A stretch of DNA of 64,000 bases from Candidatus Dadabacteria bacterium (GCA_951812735.1 OX638332.1:504732-568731); one strand, 5' to 3'. Positions 43,106-53,722 are shown, counted from the stretch's first letter. The notes: generated from the letters alone by a model not told the origin. Translations and numbers: made by a program.

Positions 43106-44206
43106 TCAGACATTAAACCTGAAAAACATGACGTCCCCGTCGCAGACCTCGTAGTCTTTTCCCTCAAGCCTCATCTTCCCGGCCTCCCTCACCATCTGCT
43201 CGGAACCTTCCCCTACGTAATCCTCGTAGGATATGGTCTCGGCCCTTATGAAACCTCTTTCGAAATCGGTGTGGATAATTCCGGCCGCCTGAGGCGCTTT
43301 GGTTCCCCGCCTGACCGTCCATGCCCTTACTTCTTTTGGCCCGGTTGTGAAATAGGTAAGAAGCCCCAGATTCGAGTACGCGCAGTTAACAAGCCTGTCA
43401 AGACCGGAATCGCAAAGCCCAAGTTCTTCCAGGAAAGCCGCTTTCTCCTCGTCCCCAAGTTCGGATATCTCGGCCTCTATCTTGGCCGAGACAATGATAA
43501 CATCATCTCCCGAGCGGTTTGCGTGTTCCCTTACTTTTTGGACCTCGGCGTTTCCCTCGGCTCCCGAAACCTCGTCCTCCGATACGTTACATACATAGGT
43601 AACAGGCTTTGAGCTAAGGAGAAAGAGCTCGCGCATAGTATCCGCGCTCCCCTCCGGGCCCGGGAAGTCTCTTGCGCGTCGCCCGGTTTCGATAAACTCT
43701 CTTAGCGATCTTACCGTCTCAAGCCCCCTGATTATGTCCCTGTCCCCGCTTTTAGACTGATTCGCAAGTCTTTGCTCCCTTTTCTCTACCGTCTCAAGGT
43801 CCTTCAGGATAAGTTCGTCCTCTATCGTGCGGATATCACGGATGGCGTCAATCCCCTCCTCCACGTGGACAACGTTTTCATCCTCAAAACATCTTACGAC
43901 ATGCAGTATAAGATCCACCTCCCTTATATGGGACAAAAAGGCGTTTCCCCTGCCCTTTCCCTCAGAAGCTCCCTTCACGAGTCCCGCGATGTCAACAACT
44001 TCTAAGTTTGTGGGGACGGTTTTCTGGGGTTTTACGATATTCGAGAGGGCATAAAGTCTGGGGTCTGGAACCCCGACCACTCCTATGTTGGGATCTATGG
44101 TGCAGAAAGGGAAGTTGGAGGCGTCCGCGCCCGCGTTTGTAAGCGCGTTAAAAAGAGTCGACTTCCCGACATTGGGAAGTCCTACTATTCCGCATCGAAG
44201 TCCCAT
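43106..44206 (-). CDS. ychF: YchF/OLA1-family ATPase
   Basis: 366 residues. P-loop GLPNVGKSTLFNALT at the start, switch region DIAGLVKGASEGKGRGNAFL, the non-canonical G4 motif (NVSEDE in place of NKxD, which makes the family prefer ATP), a coiled-coil insertion and a C-terminal TGS domain ending GDVMFFRFNV. A ribosome-associated ATPase implicated in stress responses. It is followed by pyrD, and a tRNA-His gene lies 36 bp upstream on the same strand. Confidence 0.96.
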   Translation of the reverse strand: MGLRCGIVGLPNVGKSTLFNALTNAGADASNFPFCTIDPNIGVVGVPDPRLYALSNIVKPQKTVPTNLEVVDIAGLVKGASEGKGRGNAFLSHIREVDLILHVVRCFEDENVVHVEEGIDAIRDIRTIEDELILKDLETVEKREQRLANQSKSGDRDIIRGLETVRSLREFIETGRRARDFPGPEGSADTMRELFLLSSKPVTYVCNVSEDEVSGAEGNAEVQKVREHANRSGDDVIIVSAKIEAEISELGDEEKAAFLEELGLCDSGLDRLVNCAYSNLGLLTYFTTGPKEVRAWTVRRGTKAPQAAGIIHTDFERGFIRAETISYEDYVGEGSEQMVREAGKMRLEGKDYEVCDGDVMFFRFNV

Positions 44207-44241
44207 TTGTCCTTAATTTTCCGCTACCTGTGAGGAAATGG

Positions 44242-44317
44242 GGTGGATGACCGGATTTGAACCGGCGACCTCTTGGGCCACAACCAAGTGCTCTAACCTG
44301 ACTGAGCTACACCCACC
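44242..44317 (-). tRNA. tRNA-His (GTG)
   Basis: Reading the minus strand, an 8-bp acceptor includes the extra G at -1 opposite C73 (GGTGGGTG with CATCCACC), the hallmark of tRNA-His. Anticodon arm CTTGG-TTGTGGC-CCAAG gives GTG; T arm CCGG-TTCAAAT-CCGG. CCA is not encoded. Confidence 0.95.
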
Positions 44318-44520
44318 GTCGAAACCTTTATTGTCTATGAGGCAAAAACCGAATTTGCTAATATACCGGCAACCTGGTTAACAGACAAATTGCCGAGAGA
44401 AAGTCGCCAAAAGTTCTACGTCTGCTCTCGGCAGTGCTGGATTGACGCCCCATTGTCGCACTTTTAGTCTGCACTTATCGCTCCGTGGAAAAATTTGACT
44501 GCACTTAGTATAGTATCGCC

Positions 44521-46281
44521 ATGGCTACCGATACTTCCGCTTTGCGATCAGACATCCGCTACGAACCTAACGACAAACCGCCAACACCGCTTGTAGCCGG
44601 GCTGGGCTTACAGCTTGCCATTCTCACCATATCGGGGATCGTCCTCACTCCGTTAATCGTGATCAAGGCAGCCGGCGGATCTGAGACCTACATGCTGTGG
44701 GCGGTATTCGCATCAGTCGTGATTAGCGGGATCAGCACGATATTGCAGGCCGTCAGAGTTGGTCGAATCGGCGCGGGATATGTCCTCTTGATGGGTACCT
44801 CCGGCGCATTCATCGCAATTTGTATTACTGCGATCGCGGAAGGCGGACCCGCTATGTTGGCGACGCTCGTCATTATCTCATCTTTGTTCCAATTTGCCCT
44901 GGCAAAACGTCTTTCTCTGTTTCGCCGGATTCTCACCCCCACAGTCGCAGGCACGGTAATCATGCTGATTTCTGTCACCGTGATGCCAATAATTTTCGAT
45001 CTCCTAGACAACGTTCAGGACGCTGCACATCCCCAAGCTGCCCCCATCAGTGCGCTTGTGACTGTACTTGTCATCACTGCCATCGCCCTCAAGGGCACTG
45101 GTGTATTTCGACTTTGGGCACCCGTAGCAGGCGTCATTGCAGGATCCATTGTTGGCGGCTTTTTCGGAATTTACGACACGGCACGCATTTCCGAGGCCGC
45201 CTGGATCGGGTTTCCGAAAGGAGGCTGGCCCGGCTTCGATCTGAGTTTTGGACCGACATTCTGGATCCTTCTGCCTGGGTTCATCCTTGTCACCCTGATT
45301 GGTGCAATCGAAACAATTGGCGACTCCGTAGCAATTCAGCGCATTTCGTGGCGACGGCCACGAGCCATAGACTTTCGTTCCGTTCAGGGAGCTGTGGCTG
45401 CCGATGGGGTGGGCAACCTGCTATCTGGATGCGCCGGCACGATTCCAAATACGACGTACTCGACCAGCGTATCAGTAACGGAACTTACCGGAGTAGGAGC
45501 TCGGGCAGTCGGGGTTGCTGCGGGCATCGTCTTTCTCATCTTGGCGTGCTTCCCAAAAGCACTCACCGCAATTCTTGCAATTCCGAGTCCGGTAGCTGGC
45601 GGGTATTTAGCCATCCTGGTAGCCACGCTGTTTGTGCTTGGAATGAAGGTCGTCGTCCAGGACGGAATTGACTACCGCAAAGGCATGATTGTGGGAGTTT
45701 CATTCTGGGTAGGTGTCGGCTTTCAGAATGGCGTGATTTTCCCTGAGTATTTCGCGGAATTTGCCGGTGGCTTGTTACAAAACGGCATGACAGCAGGTGG
45801 TCTCACCGCTCTGCTCTTGACCTTTTTTGTCGAAGTCACTGAACCTCGGCGCAGACGCATAGAGCTTCCGTTCCACATTACGACATTACCGAAAATTCGA
45901 GAGTTTCTGCGATCGTTTGCTTCCCACAGCGGTTGGGGGGAGACAATGGCTGACCGCCTCGACGCCGCCAGTGAAGAAGCTCTGATCACGCTGCTCGACC
46001 ACAAGACGACATCAGGTCAGGAAGAACCTTTGCGGCGACTGCACATTATTGCGCACAAGGAAGGCGACGAAGCTGTGCTTGAATTCATTGCATCAGCCAC
46101 TAAAGAAAATCTCCAAGACCAGATCGCGCTGCTAGGCGAGCGAGCTACGGAAGCCCCAACTGAACAAGAAGTGTCTCTGCGACTGTTGCAGCACATCGCG
46201 TCGTCGGTACACCATCAGCAGTATCACGACACGGACATCTTAACGGTCCGCGTGAAGGCACCGGCTCCTTCATCCGACTGA
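44521..46281 (+). CDS. NCS2 xanthine/uracil permease with ATPase-like C-terminal domain
   Basis: 586 residues. Residues 20-440 are a 14-span nucleobase transporter of the NAT/NCS2 family (PLVAGLGLQLAILTISGI at the start, GAIETIGDSVAIQRISWR, GVGNLLSGCAGTIPNTTYST and the VGVAAG region). The usual Q/E-N-x-G-x4-T motif is recognisable as NLLSGCAGTIPNT. A 140-residue cytoplasmic tail (about 444-586: KIREFLRSFASHSGWGETMA, RLDAASEEALITLL, LRLLQHIASSVHHQQYHDTD) looks like a decayed GHKL/RsbW-type ATPase domain without the glycine boxes. Typical NCS2 carriers lack this tail. It stands alone, so substrate (xanthine, urate or uracil) is open. Confidence 0.87.
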   Translation: MATDTSALRSDIRYEPNDKPPTPLVAGLGLQLAILTISGIVLTPLIVIKAAGGSETYMLWAVFASVVISGISTILQAVRVGRIGAGYVLLMGTSGAFIAICITAIAEGGPAMLATLVIISSLFQFALAKRLSLFRRILTPTVAGTVIMLISVTVMPIIFDLLDNVQDAAHPQAAPISALVTVLVITAIALKGTGVFRLWAPVAGVIAGSIVGGFFGIYDTARISEAAWIGFPKGGWPGFDLSFGPTFWILLPGFILVTLIGAIETIGDSVAIQRISWRRPRAIDFRSVQGAVAADGVGNLLSGCAGTIPNTTYSTSVSVTELTGVGARAVGVAAGIVFLILACFPKALTAILAIPSPVAGGYLAILVATLFVLGMKVVVQDGIDYRKGMIVGVSFWVGVGFQNGVIFPEYFAEFAGGLLQNGMTAGGLTALLLTFFVEVTEPRRRRIELPFHITTLPKIREFLRSFASHSGWGETMADRLDAASEEALITLLDHKTTSGQEEPLRRLHIIAHKEGDEAVLEFIASATKENLQDQIALLGERATEAPTEQEVSLRLLQHIASSVHHQQYHDTDILTVRVKAPAPSSD

Positions 46282-46293
46282 GTGGTTGAAGGA

Positions 46294-46318
46294 GGAGGCA
46301 CACGAGCCCGCTGCCTCC
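46294..46318 (+). terminator. Possible terminator after the NCS2 gene
   Basis: GGAGGCA and TGCCTCC (7-bp stem, 11-bp loop) lie 13 bp past the stop; the following T run (GGTTTT) is weak and displaced. Confidence 0.35.
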
Positions 46319-46496
46319 CTGTAAGGTTTTGACTGTGTCAGCCGGAAAATACCGGCGTTCCCGCCCGCCCGTCTTCCCCTACGAAGTCCTCGCGTACCGC
46401 AAGCTTAAAAGCCCCATTTCCACTCGCCCGTACGATTCCGCTTAAAGCTAAAAACCGCTGTTTTCCCCGACACCCAACGGGTTCCGGCCAGGATAT

Positions 46497-46524
46497 TTGA
46501 TTTAATCGAGAACTTGTTTATACT
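46497..46524 (+). promoter_or_regulatory. Candidate promoter of aceB-aceA
   Basis: TTGATT (46497-46502), 16-bp spacer, TATACT (46519-46524), about 48 bp before the aceB ATG, which has GAGGAG as ribosome site. Confidence 0.5.
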
Positions 46525-46572
46525 AGGCAGTTTTTATTTGACCACAACAGGCATCTGAGGAGCGAAAGACCA

Positions 46573-48456
46573 ATGGGCACTAAACTGCACATAAGAGACA
46601 ACATTGAGCAATCCTACGGCGATGTGTACACACCGGAGGCAATTGCCGCCCTTGAATTCATGGCCCGCTTCAACGGGGAGCAGAAAGCCGTCATGGAGAA
46701 AAGGACGCAAAGAAGGAAAAGACGCTATGAAGCCGGAGAAAGGATAACGTTTCTTGACCCCGATTCACTCATACCGCGTACCGACATCAAGGTCCAGGAC
46801 GCGAGGGACGGAAAATTCGAGGGGGCCGAGATTCCTCACGACCTCAGAAGACAGTGGATACAGGGAACTGGCCCGGCGGCCAAACCGAACTCGCCTGTTG
46901 AAAAAAGCATAAGGAACGTGGCCTACGCTCTTCTCTCGGGTGCCGACGGTTGGATGTTCGACGGAGAGGATGCCCTCGGACAGATCGCCACGATGTCCCT
47001 TGACAACCAGCGCAACCTAAAGCTCGCTATCGCCAGGGACGAGGTCTTCTTGAAAACAGCCGAGGGTGTGGCAGCGGAGATGAACAGGTGGGGACAGAGC
47101 TTCTTCGGACATGACATAATCGAGGACTGGGAAAAACAGCTTGACTTCACCACCGTCATTTTCCGGGCAAGGGGACTTCATCTTGATGACCGCCACATAC
47201 GCGACGCAGACGGTGTAGCCCTTTCCGCTTCGATAGTCGACATAACCCTGTTCGTTGTGAACAACTACAAGGAACTTGCGAAAAGAAATTCATCGATAGT
47301 TCTCTACCTGCCCAAGATTCAGACCGCAGAGGAAGCGGCGCTTTGGAATGAGATGCTCTCGGCCCTTGAGGGCTACCTAGAGCTTCCCGAAGGGTCCATA
47401 AAGGTATACGTGCTTATAGAACAGCTTGAGGAAACGTTCCAGCTGATGGAAATAAGGGCCGCTTTGGGAAAACATTTCGCCGGATTTAACACCGGCAGGT
47501 GGGATTACATAAACAGCGTTTCGGACGCCATGGCGTGGGACAAGGATTTTCTGAATCCGAACATAGAGTCGATCACCATGACGTACGGTTACATGAGAAA
47601 TTACGAAGACCGCGTGAGAAGGGCAGTGAATACGCCGGACATCAACGGAAATTTCGCGCTCTGGCAGGGAGGGATGGAACCGAACATCCCCGTGGGATCA
47701 AAAGAGGGCGTTGAAAGCAGCATGGAAAAAGCATACGCCGGGGCTGTGCGCGAACAGCAGGAAGGAGCAAGCGGCAAATGGGTCGCCCACTGGAAAATGG
47801 TTCACATAATAAGACCCGTGTGGGAAAAAGCGGGCGAAGAGAACCAACTCGGAAGAGAATTTCCCGCCCTAACCTATACTCAGGAAGACGCAGACGGCCT
47901 TACACTGCTTGAACCGGCTCCAAGAACGATACGTGGAGCCCGCAATCTTTTGAGCGTCGGGCTTCAGTACGGAAACGCGTTCGGACAAGGATTTCAGGCC
48001 GCGGCTCTGAAACCGGCGGATTTCTTCGGCAACGACGACATTCTCTATCTGATGGAAGATGCCGCAACCGGAGAGATAAGGCTCAGCATACTCTGGGAAT
48101 GGATCCATAAGGGAGCAAAACTCACTGAGGACGACCCGGAAACCGGGCTCAAAGCCGGAGACACATTCACCGCCGATGTTTTCGAAAGACTTCTTGAAGA
48201 GGAATACGAAAAACTGCAGAAAGCAAGCGACAGAGACGTCCATGACATCTCTAAACCCACCACCCTACCAATAGCGAAACAGATAGTGAGAACCTATGTG
48301 CTTGACGACGTCAAGGTGCCGTGGTACATAGACCTGCTCAACATAAACCTGAACAACCATGACCACGACGTAGCCGAGCAGAGAATCGAACTCTACATGT
48401 CGGAGTTCGCGGGCAAGGACAAGAGAATCACCGAGAACCTCGATTTCGTAATCTAG
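46573..48456 (+). CDS. aceB: Malate synthase
   Basis: 627 residues, longer than enterobacterial AceB (about 530) because of insertions in the C-terminal part. Conserved blocks: [18 protein letters not shown]-like opening, [60 protein letters not shown] and [19 protein letters not shown] with the catalytic acid/Arg region, then [13 protein letters not shown]. It condenses glyoxylate with acetyl-CoA to malate. aceA follows after 44 bp, so the two glyoxylate-shunt enzymes form an operon and the organism can grow on two-carbon units or fatty acids. Confidence 0.93.
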   Translation: MGTKLHIRDNIEQSYGDVYTPEAIAALEFMARFNGEQKAVMEKRTQRRKRRYEAGERITFLDPDSLIPRTDIKVQDARDGKFEGAEIPHDLRRQWIQGTGPAAKPNSPVEKSIRNVAYALLSGADGWMFDGEDALGQIATMSLDNQRNLKLAIARDEVFLKTAEGVAAEMNRWGQSFFGHDIIEDWEKQLDFTTVIFRARGLHLDDRHIRDADGVALSASIVDITLFVVNNYKELAKRNSSIVLYLPKIQTAEEAALWNEMLSALEGYLELPEGSIKVYVLIEQLEETFQLMEIRAALGKHFAGFNTGRWDYINSVSDAMAWDKDFLNPNIESITMTYGYMRNYEDRVRRAVNTPDINGNFALWQGGMEPNIPVGSKEGVESSMEKAYAGAVREQQEGASGKWVAHWKMVHIIRPVWEKAGEENQLGREFPALTYTQEDADGLTLLEPAPRTIRGARNLLSVGLQYGNAFGQGFQAAALKPADFFGNDDILYLMEDAATGEIRLSILWEWIHKGAKLTEDDPETGLKAGDTFTADVFERLLEEEYEKLQKASDRDVHDISKPTTLPIAKQIVRTYVLDDVKVPWYIDLLNINLNNHDHDVAEQRIELYMSEFAGKDKRITENLDFVI

Positions 48457-48500
48457 GCCCTCGAAGAAACAATTATTTTTATTTTCAGGAGATCATACCC

Positions 48501-50780
48501 ATGAGCCAGTTTGAAGCTGAGATAAGGAAGACGAAAAGGTATTTCTCAAGCGCGCGCTTCCGGGAAATAACCCGTCTTTACTCACCCCGCCAGGTGGTGG
48601 AACAGAGAGGAACCATAAGAAGAGATTATTCGATCGCGAAAAACGCGGCGGAGGCATTCTACAAAAGACTCCGGGAGCTGTTTGCCGAGAAAAAACAGAT
48701 AACGTCCTTCGGTCCATATTCGCCCGGTCAGGCCGTTATGATGAAAAGAAAGGGAATAGAGGGCATATATCTCGGCGGGTGGGCCACTTCGGCGAAGGGA
48801 TCGATCGGCGAGGACCAGGGAGCTGACCTCGCGAGCTATCCGCTAAGCCAGGTGCCGGACGAAGCCGCTCCGATAGTAAGGGCACTTCTCGCCGCGGACA
48901 AGAACCAGAGATACAACCGCTCAAGAATGACGGAGAAAGAAAGAGCGCAGACACCGGAAATTGATTACAGCCCCTTCATAGTCGCGGACGCGGACACGGG
49001 ACACGGCGGGGACGCCCACGTGAGAAACCTTATCCGCAGATTCGTTGAAGCAGGCGTAACCGGTTATCACATCGAAGACCAGAAACCCGGAACCAAGAAA
49101 TGCGGTCATCAAGGCGGAAAGGTTCTGGTGCCTTCTGACGAACAAATAAAAAGACTTAACGCCGCGAGGTTCCAGCTCGATATAATGGAAGTTCCGGGGA
49201 TAATCGTTTCAAGAACCGACGCCGAAGCCGCGACGCTTCTTGACGGAAACGGGGATGAGCGTGACCAGCCGTTTATCCTGGGAGCCACCAAGCTTAATAT
49301 CCCAAGTTACAAAAATGCTTACCTCACGATCCTGAAAAGGATCCACGATAAAGGCATAAAAGAAATAAGCGGCCACAAGCTCTACAAAATAAGCGATGAG
49401 ACCTACGCGGAGACCGGCAAGTGGCTTGAGGAAACCGGCATAGCGTCGTTCATAGACGAAAACGTGGAGAGAATGAGAGGGGATACGCACGAATTTGAAA
49501 CCACCTTCGATTCCATAGTTACCTATTTCGTCGAGATATGGGAAGAGGAATCAGGGCTGAGCACATTCGGCGAAACGATAGAAACGCTTATGCAGTTTAA
49601 CATTGAGCAGGGTATCGAGTTCGACATAACCGTCGAGCAGTGGAGAGAGTTCGCCAAAACCGCGTCAACAAAAGACGCAATGGCAAAAGCCGACTCCCTG
49701 GGGATCGACTACATATGGGACACCGAGATTTCAAGAACCCCTGAGGGGTACCATCAGGTAAAAGGCGGAATCGAATACGCCATCGCAAAGTCACTTGCCG
49801 TGGCACCTTTTGCCGATCTGCTCTGGATGGAAACCAAAACAGCGGACCTAGAAGATGCAAGGCAGTTCGCAGAAGCCATTCACGAGGTCTTTCCGAGCAA
49901 AATGCTGGCCTACAACCTCTCTCCCTCCTTTAACTGGGACACAACGGGAATGACCGACGAGGAAATGAAGAAATTTCCCGAGGAGATAGGAAAGCTTGGC
50001 TTCGTCTTTGACTTCATAACCTACGGAGGCCACCAGATCGATGGTATGGCCGCGGAAGAGTTCGCAACCGCACTCCAAGAAGACGGCATGCTCGCCCTGG
50101 CGCGGGTGCAGAGAAGGCTGAGGTTAATAGACTCGCCTTACAAGACTCCCCAGTCCCATGTCGGGGGACCCCGCATGGACGGAGCTCTTGTGGCAAGTTC
50201 CGGAAGAACCGCGACGACAAAGGCCATGGGCAAAGGTTCCACGCAATTCCAGCACCTAGTTCAGACGGAGGTTTCCATCAAGCTTCTAGAAGAGTGGCTT
50301 GAGTCCTGGACAAGACACTACAAGATCAAGGACACCTTTTCCGTTGAACTCAAGCCCCATACCGTGGGAACGTTCGTACTTGAACTGAACATCCTAAACG
50401 GTAAGGGTGAGAAAGTGGCGGACATCATATTCGAGATACTGCAGGACAGGAAGGGAGAGAAAATACTCACGATAAGGGATGAGAACAATTTTGATACAGC
50501 TCTTCGCCAGAAACGTCTTGCGACCCTGCTTCACCTGTTTCTAATTCACCGCTACAGAACGGATTTCGTACACTACGTAAGCCCCACTGAAGATAATCTC
50601 ATGCAGACCAAGGGAATGATGAGACTCGGGATTTACGAATCGGTCAACACCGAAGTGGGACATATAATAGTGACCAGGGTGAATGTCGATTACGTGAAGG
50701 AGCTGCTTAACCCCGACCGAAGGGAGCTCAAAAGGCTTATCGCGAAAAAAACCAAAGCCAAGTCCCGCAAAAAAAAGTAA
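48501..50780 (+). CDS. aceA: Isocitrate lyase, long (ICL2-like) form
   Basis: 759 residues, much longer than the 430-540 of ordinary AceA and close to mycobacterial AceA2. The catalytic loop is intact: Cys201 in [11 protein letters not shown]. Other blocks are [57 protein letters not shown] and [13 protein letters not shown]. The C-terminal 150 residues (about 590-745) form an extra domain that in ICL2 proteins is regulatory (acetyl-CoA binding in mycobacteria); the Lys-rich tail [12 protein letters not shown] is unusual. It splits isocitrate to succinate and glyoxylate. Ends just before a strong terminator. Confidence 0.93.
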   Translation: MSQFEAEIRKTKRYFSSARFREITRLYSPRQVVEQRGTIRRDYSIAKNAAEAFYKRLRELFAEKKQITSFGPYSPGQAVMMKRKGIEGIYLGGWATSAKGSIGEDQGADLASYPLSQVPDEAAPIVRALLAADKNQRYNRSRMTEKERAQTPEIDYSPFIVADADTGHGGDAHVRNLIRRFVEAGVTGYHIEDQKPGTKKCGHQGGKVLVPSDEQIKRLNAARFQLDIMEVPGIIVSRTDAEAATLLDGNGDERDQPFILGATKLNIPSYKNAYLTILKRIHDKGIKEISGHKLYKISDETYAETGKWLEETGIASFIDENVERMRGDTHEFETTFDSIVTYFVEIWEEESGLSTFGETIETLMQFNIEQGIEFDITVEQWREFAKTASTKDAMAKADSLGIDYIWDTEISRTPEGYHQVKGGIEYAIAKSLAVAPFADLLWMETKTADLEDARQFAEAIHEVFPSKMLAYNLSPSFNWDTTGMTDEEMKKFPEEIGKLGFVFDFITYGGHQIDGMAAEEFATALQEDGMLALARVQRRLRLIDSPYKTPQSHVGGPRMDGALVASSGRTATTKAMGKGSTQFQHLVQTEVSIKLLEEWLESWTRHYKIKDTFSVELKPHTVGTFVLELNILNGKGEKVADIIFEILQDRKGEKILTIRDENNFDTALRQKRLATLLHLFLIHRYRTDFVHYVSPTEDNLMQTKGMMRLGIYESVNTEVGHIIVTRVNVDYVKELLNPDRRELKRLIAKKTKAKSRKKK

Positions 50781-50791
50781 CGGGGTACAAA

Positions 50792-51850
50792 TTGAAAAGA
50801 TCCTGTTTTTGTGTGTGCCCAAGGCGAAAAGCGACACTTCTCGCCTTGGGCACAGCTTTTTTTCTATGGTTCTTATGTGAAACCTCGCTTGCCGATCAAG
50901 TCTCACTTCCCGATGATCACGCGCCCATAGGGGTTATGGGCGAGCATACCCACAAAACGGGCGAATGGATGGCTTCCTACCGCTACGGTTTCATGAAAAT
51001 GGACGGCAACCGTGACGGCACGGATGATCTTACAAACGCCGAGGTGCTTGCTGACTTTATGGTGGCACCCCTTGACATGACGATGGAGATGCACATGTTC
51101 GGGCTCATGTACGGGGTTACAGACAGACTCACCATGATGGGCATGGGATCTTATGTTCGAAAATCCATGAATCACGTTACCCGTATGAACAAAAAATTTG
51201 AGATTGAGAGCGAGGGTCCTGGTGATATGAAACTCCTAGGACTTTTTACGATCTACGATTCGGGAAAAAACGAAAACTCGCACCGCCTGGGAGATAAAAT
51301 CCATTTAAATCTGGGAGTAAGCTTTCCCACTGGAGATACGGACAAGCGGGCGGACACTCCCGCGGGAGAGGATCAGAAGCTTCCCTACCCTATGCAGATC
51401 GGCTCAGGAACATACGATCCGCTTCTGGCGTTAACTTGGGTAAGAAAGTACTCCGACTGGTCAATGGGTTTTCAGTCAGACTGCGTGCTGCGTTTCTGGG
51501 AAAACGACGAGGACTACAGGCTTGGCAACGAGTACGGAGCCACTGCATGGGTTGCGAAGAACCTGAACGATTACGCAAGTCTCTCGCTTCGCATTCACGG
51601 AAAAATCCGCGACGAGATCGAGGGCCGGGACGAAGAACTTAATCCCAACATGGTGCCAACGGCGCGGGGGAACCTAAGCTCAAGAAAAAACGTCAAGGGA
51701 TTTGCCGGGCTTAACCTCTACAAGCCGAAAGGCGCCTTTTCAAGCAACCGTTTAGCGGTTGAGATTGGGTGGCCGCTCTATCAGTATCTGGACGGTCCAC
51801 AGCTTAAAAGCGGTTACAGCTTCACAATCGGCTGGCAGTTTTCAATCTGA
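50792..51850 (+). CDS. Outer-membrane transporter-like protein (phenol-degradation MetA-type barrel)
   Basis: 352 residues from a TTG at 50792. Residues 1-34 make a workable signal peptide (n-region RRK, then ATLLALGTAFFLWFLCETSL, cleavage at ADQ). The mature part has GEHTHKTGEWMASYRY, GDMKLLGLFTIYD, NLGVSFPTGDTDKRAD and an aromatic C-terminal strand YSFTIGWQFSI, a pattern of PF13557-type barrels that take up or sense hydrophobic compounds. Met-rich segments (MAPLDMTMEMHMFGLMYG region) are notable and may bind metal ions. Its first 25 codons coincide with a terminator hairpin, so expression from the aceA transcript would be low or regulated. Confidence 0.75.
   Translation: MKRSCFCVCPRRKATLLALGTAFFLWFLCETSLADQVSLPDDHAPIGVMGEHTHKTGEWMASYRYGFMKMDGNRDGTDDLTNAEVLADFMVAPLDMTMEMHMFGLMYGVTDRLTMMGMGSYVRKSMNHVTRMNKKFEIESEGPGDMKLLGLFTIYDSGKNENSHRLGDKIHLNLGVSFPTGDTDKRADTPAGEDQKLPYPMQIGSGTYDPLLALTWVRKYSDWSMGFQSDCVLRFWENDEDYRLGNEYGATAWVAKNLNDYASLSLRIHGKIRDEIEGRDEELNPNMVPTARGNLSSRKNVKGFAGLNLYKPKGAFSSNRLAVEIGWPLYQYLDGPQLKSGYSFTIGWQFSI
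50814..50863 (+). terminator. Strong intrinsic terminator/attenuator inside a signal-peptide region
   Basis: TGTGCCCAAGGCGA (50814-50827) pairs perfectly with TCGCCTTGGGCACA (50841-50854), 14 bp with a 13-base loop, followed by GC and seven Ts (50857-50863). This is a textbook terminator 33 bp past the aceA stop, yet it lies within the coding frame of the next gene starting at TTG 50792. Confidence 0.85.
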
Positions 51851-52068
51851 AGACAGAATTCGATTAAAAACCCCCTCCGACTGACACTAAGTCCTAAAGA
51901 GCTCCCTCTCAACCATCATCCCGGAGTAGAAAGCCTTACAGTTTCAAAGAAAAAAATCGTAAAATATTTTTCGTAGTAATCAATTCCAAAAACTGTATCC
52001 TAATCATCCAAGACTGAGGTAACATCTCAACACACCTCTTGAGAAAACACGGAACCGAGAGTAATGCG

Positions 52069-53442
52069 ATGCCGGTAAACGTCAAAAAAACTCTAAAGAG
52101 AATAGACAGGGCTCTTGAGAAGGGGAACTGGGATGCCGTGAGAAGCATAACCCAGTCCCTGCACCCCTCCGAAACAGCATCCCTGATACAGGCTTCCCCG
52201 CAGGAGAAAAAGCATCTCATACTCGAGGCTCTCGATACTGAGATAGCCTCCGAGGTCTACTTCCAGCTAAATCCCGAGGAACGCGTAAGCATACTGAAAT
52301 TTATGCGAGAGACATCCATCACCGCGATGGCTGAAGAGATGGAATCGGACGACGCCGCAGACTTCCTGGGAGAACTTCCCGAAGATTTGGCGGATACAGT
52401 TCTCGAAACCATGGATCCGGAAGAACGCGAGGAAGTAACACCGCTCCTTAAGTACCCGGAAGATTCCGCGGGTGGGATCATGCAGACCGAAGTTCTAAAA
52501 GGTTCGCATGACGCTACTTCTAGAGAAACCGTCGAACTGATAAGAAAAATCGAGGAGGGAGATGAAGAAGACGTAGAGGACCTGCATATGGTCTATGTGG
52601 TGAACGAAACGGGAAGACTTGTCGGAAGGGTGTTTCCACTTAAGCTCTCAACTGCGGCACCGGATTCACCTCTCTGGACGATAATGGACCCGGTCGAGGT
52701 AAGGCTCACTCCGAACATGGATCAGGAGGAAGTGGCCAAGATTTTCAGGAGATACGATGAAATGTCGCTTCCCGTGGTAGATGATTCCGGAGTGCTGCTC
52801 GGCAGGATAACCGCAGATGACATACTCGACGTCATATCCGAAGAAGCAGGAGAAGACATATACAAACTCGGGGGAATAAGCGGTGAGGGACTCCACCCCA
52901 TACACACGTCCATATACGACAACGTGAGACTTAGGGCGCCCTGGATAATGCTCGCCCTTGTGGGAGAGCTCCTCGTGGCTTTCATAATAATGCAGAAGTT
53001 CCAGACCACGCTTGAGAACTTCATCATACTCGCGGCACTGCTTCCCCTCGTAATGGCCACGGGCGGAAACGTCGGAGTTCAGACAAACACCATCACGGTC
53101 AGGGTCATAGCCACCGGCGATTTCGTGATGAACCAGATAAAAGACCTTCTTCTTGCAGAACTAAAGGTGGGGCTAGTGCTTGGGATCATAAGCGGCATTC
53201 TGGGCTCCCTTATTGGAATTGCGCTAAATACCGCGGATATCGATTTCGTAAGGCTGTTTCTGGTAATATTCGCGGGAATTGTCGGAGCTACGCTTACAAC
53301 TTCGTTTCTCGGCGTTGCGGGCCCCCTTGTTCTTAATAAGCTCAAGATGGATCCGGCGGTATCCTCAGGGCCGTTTCTCGTTACGTTTAACGATATATTC
53401 GGTACCGCTTTCTACCTTTTTTTAGGCGCAGCACTGCTCTAG
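52069..53442 (+). CDS. mgtE: Magnesium transporter MgtE
   Basis: 457 residues from ATG 52069 (a TTG 30 bp upstream is less likely). N-terminal MgtE_N superhelix (residues 1-125: LNPEERVSILKFM, LPEDLADTVLETMD), a pair of CBS domains (about 130-250: PEDSAGGIMQT, LPVVDDSGVLLGRITADDIL), a connecting helix and five membrane spans (about 275-455) with the P-A-x-G-N-type stretch MATGGNVGVQTNTI. MgtE is a Mg-gated channel in the inner membrane whose CBS domains close it when Mg is plentiful. No M-box was recognised in the roughly 215-bp leader. Confidence 0.94.
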   Translation: MPVNVKKTLKRIDRALEKGNWDAVRSITQSLHPSETASLIQASPQEKKHLILEALDTEIASEVYFQLNPEERVSILKFMRETSITAMAEEMESDDAADFLGELPEDLADTVLETMDPEEREEVTPLLKYPEDSAGGIMQTEVLKGSHDATSRETVELIRKIEEGDEEDVEDLHMVYVVNETGRLVGRVFPLKLSTAAPDSPLWTIMDPVEVRLTPNMDQEEVAKIFRRYDEMSLPVVDDSGVLLGRITADDILDVISEEAGEDIYKLGGISGEGLHPIHTSIYDNVRLRAPWIMLALVGELLVAFIIMQKFQTTLENFIILAALLPLVMATGGNVGVQTNTITVRVIATGDFVMNQIKDLLLAELKVGLVLGIISGILGSLIGIALNTADIDFVRLFLVIFAGIVGATLTTSFLGVAGPLVLNKLKMDPAVSSGPFLVTFNDIFGTAFYLFLGAALL

Positions 53443-53472
53443 GCAAGCGGATTTCTGCACCATGGGGAAATG

Positions 53473-53547
<75 letters not shown>

Positions 53548-53584
53548 GGAAAAAATAGACGCGTATCAAATCGCAAAGAAATGG

Positions 53585-53657
53585 TCGGGGTGAGAGGGCT
53601 CGAACCTCCGACCTCAGCATCCCAAATGCTGCGCGCTCCCAGCTGCGCCACACCCCG
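53585..53657 (-). tRNA. tRNA-Pro (TGG)
   Basis: Minus strand: acceptor CGGGGTG with CACCCCG, D arm GCGC/GCGC, anticodon arm CAGCA-TTTGGGA-TGCTG giving TGG, T arm GGAGG-TTCGAGC-CCTCT. Discriminator A. It sits 37 bp from tRNA-Arg in the same direction. Confidence 0.95.
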
Positions 53658-53722
53658 ATTTAAAAACGCATAATTATAACAACGCGACCGGAGAAAACAA
53701 AACCGCGGCCTCAACGGAGAAC

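Noticed and set aside
44820-45671. 283-codon plus-strand frame within the NCS2 permease gene
   Set aside because: Cys/His/Arg-rich shadow; the other frame is a clear 14-span carrier.
52039-52068. Upstream TTG start for mgtE
   Set aside because: The added ten residues are not conserved in MgtE, and the ATG at 52069 begins the family's usual N-terminus.
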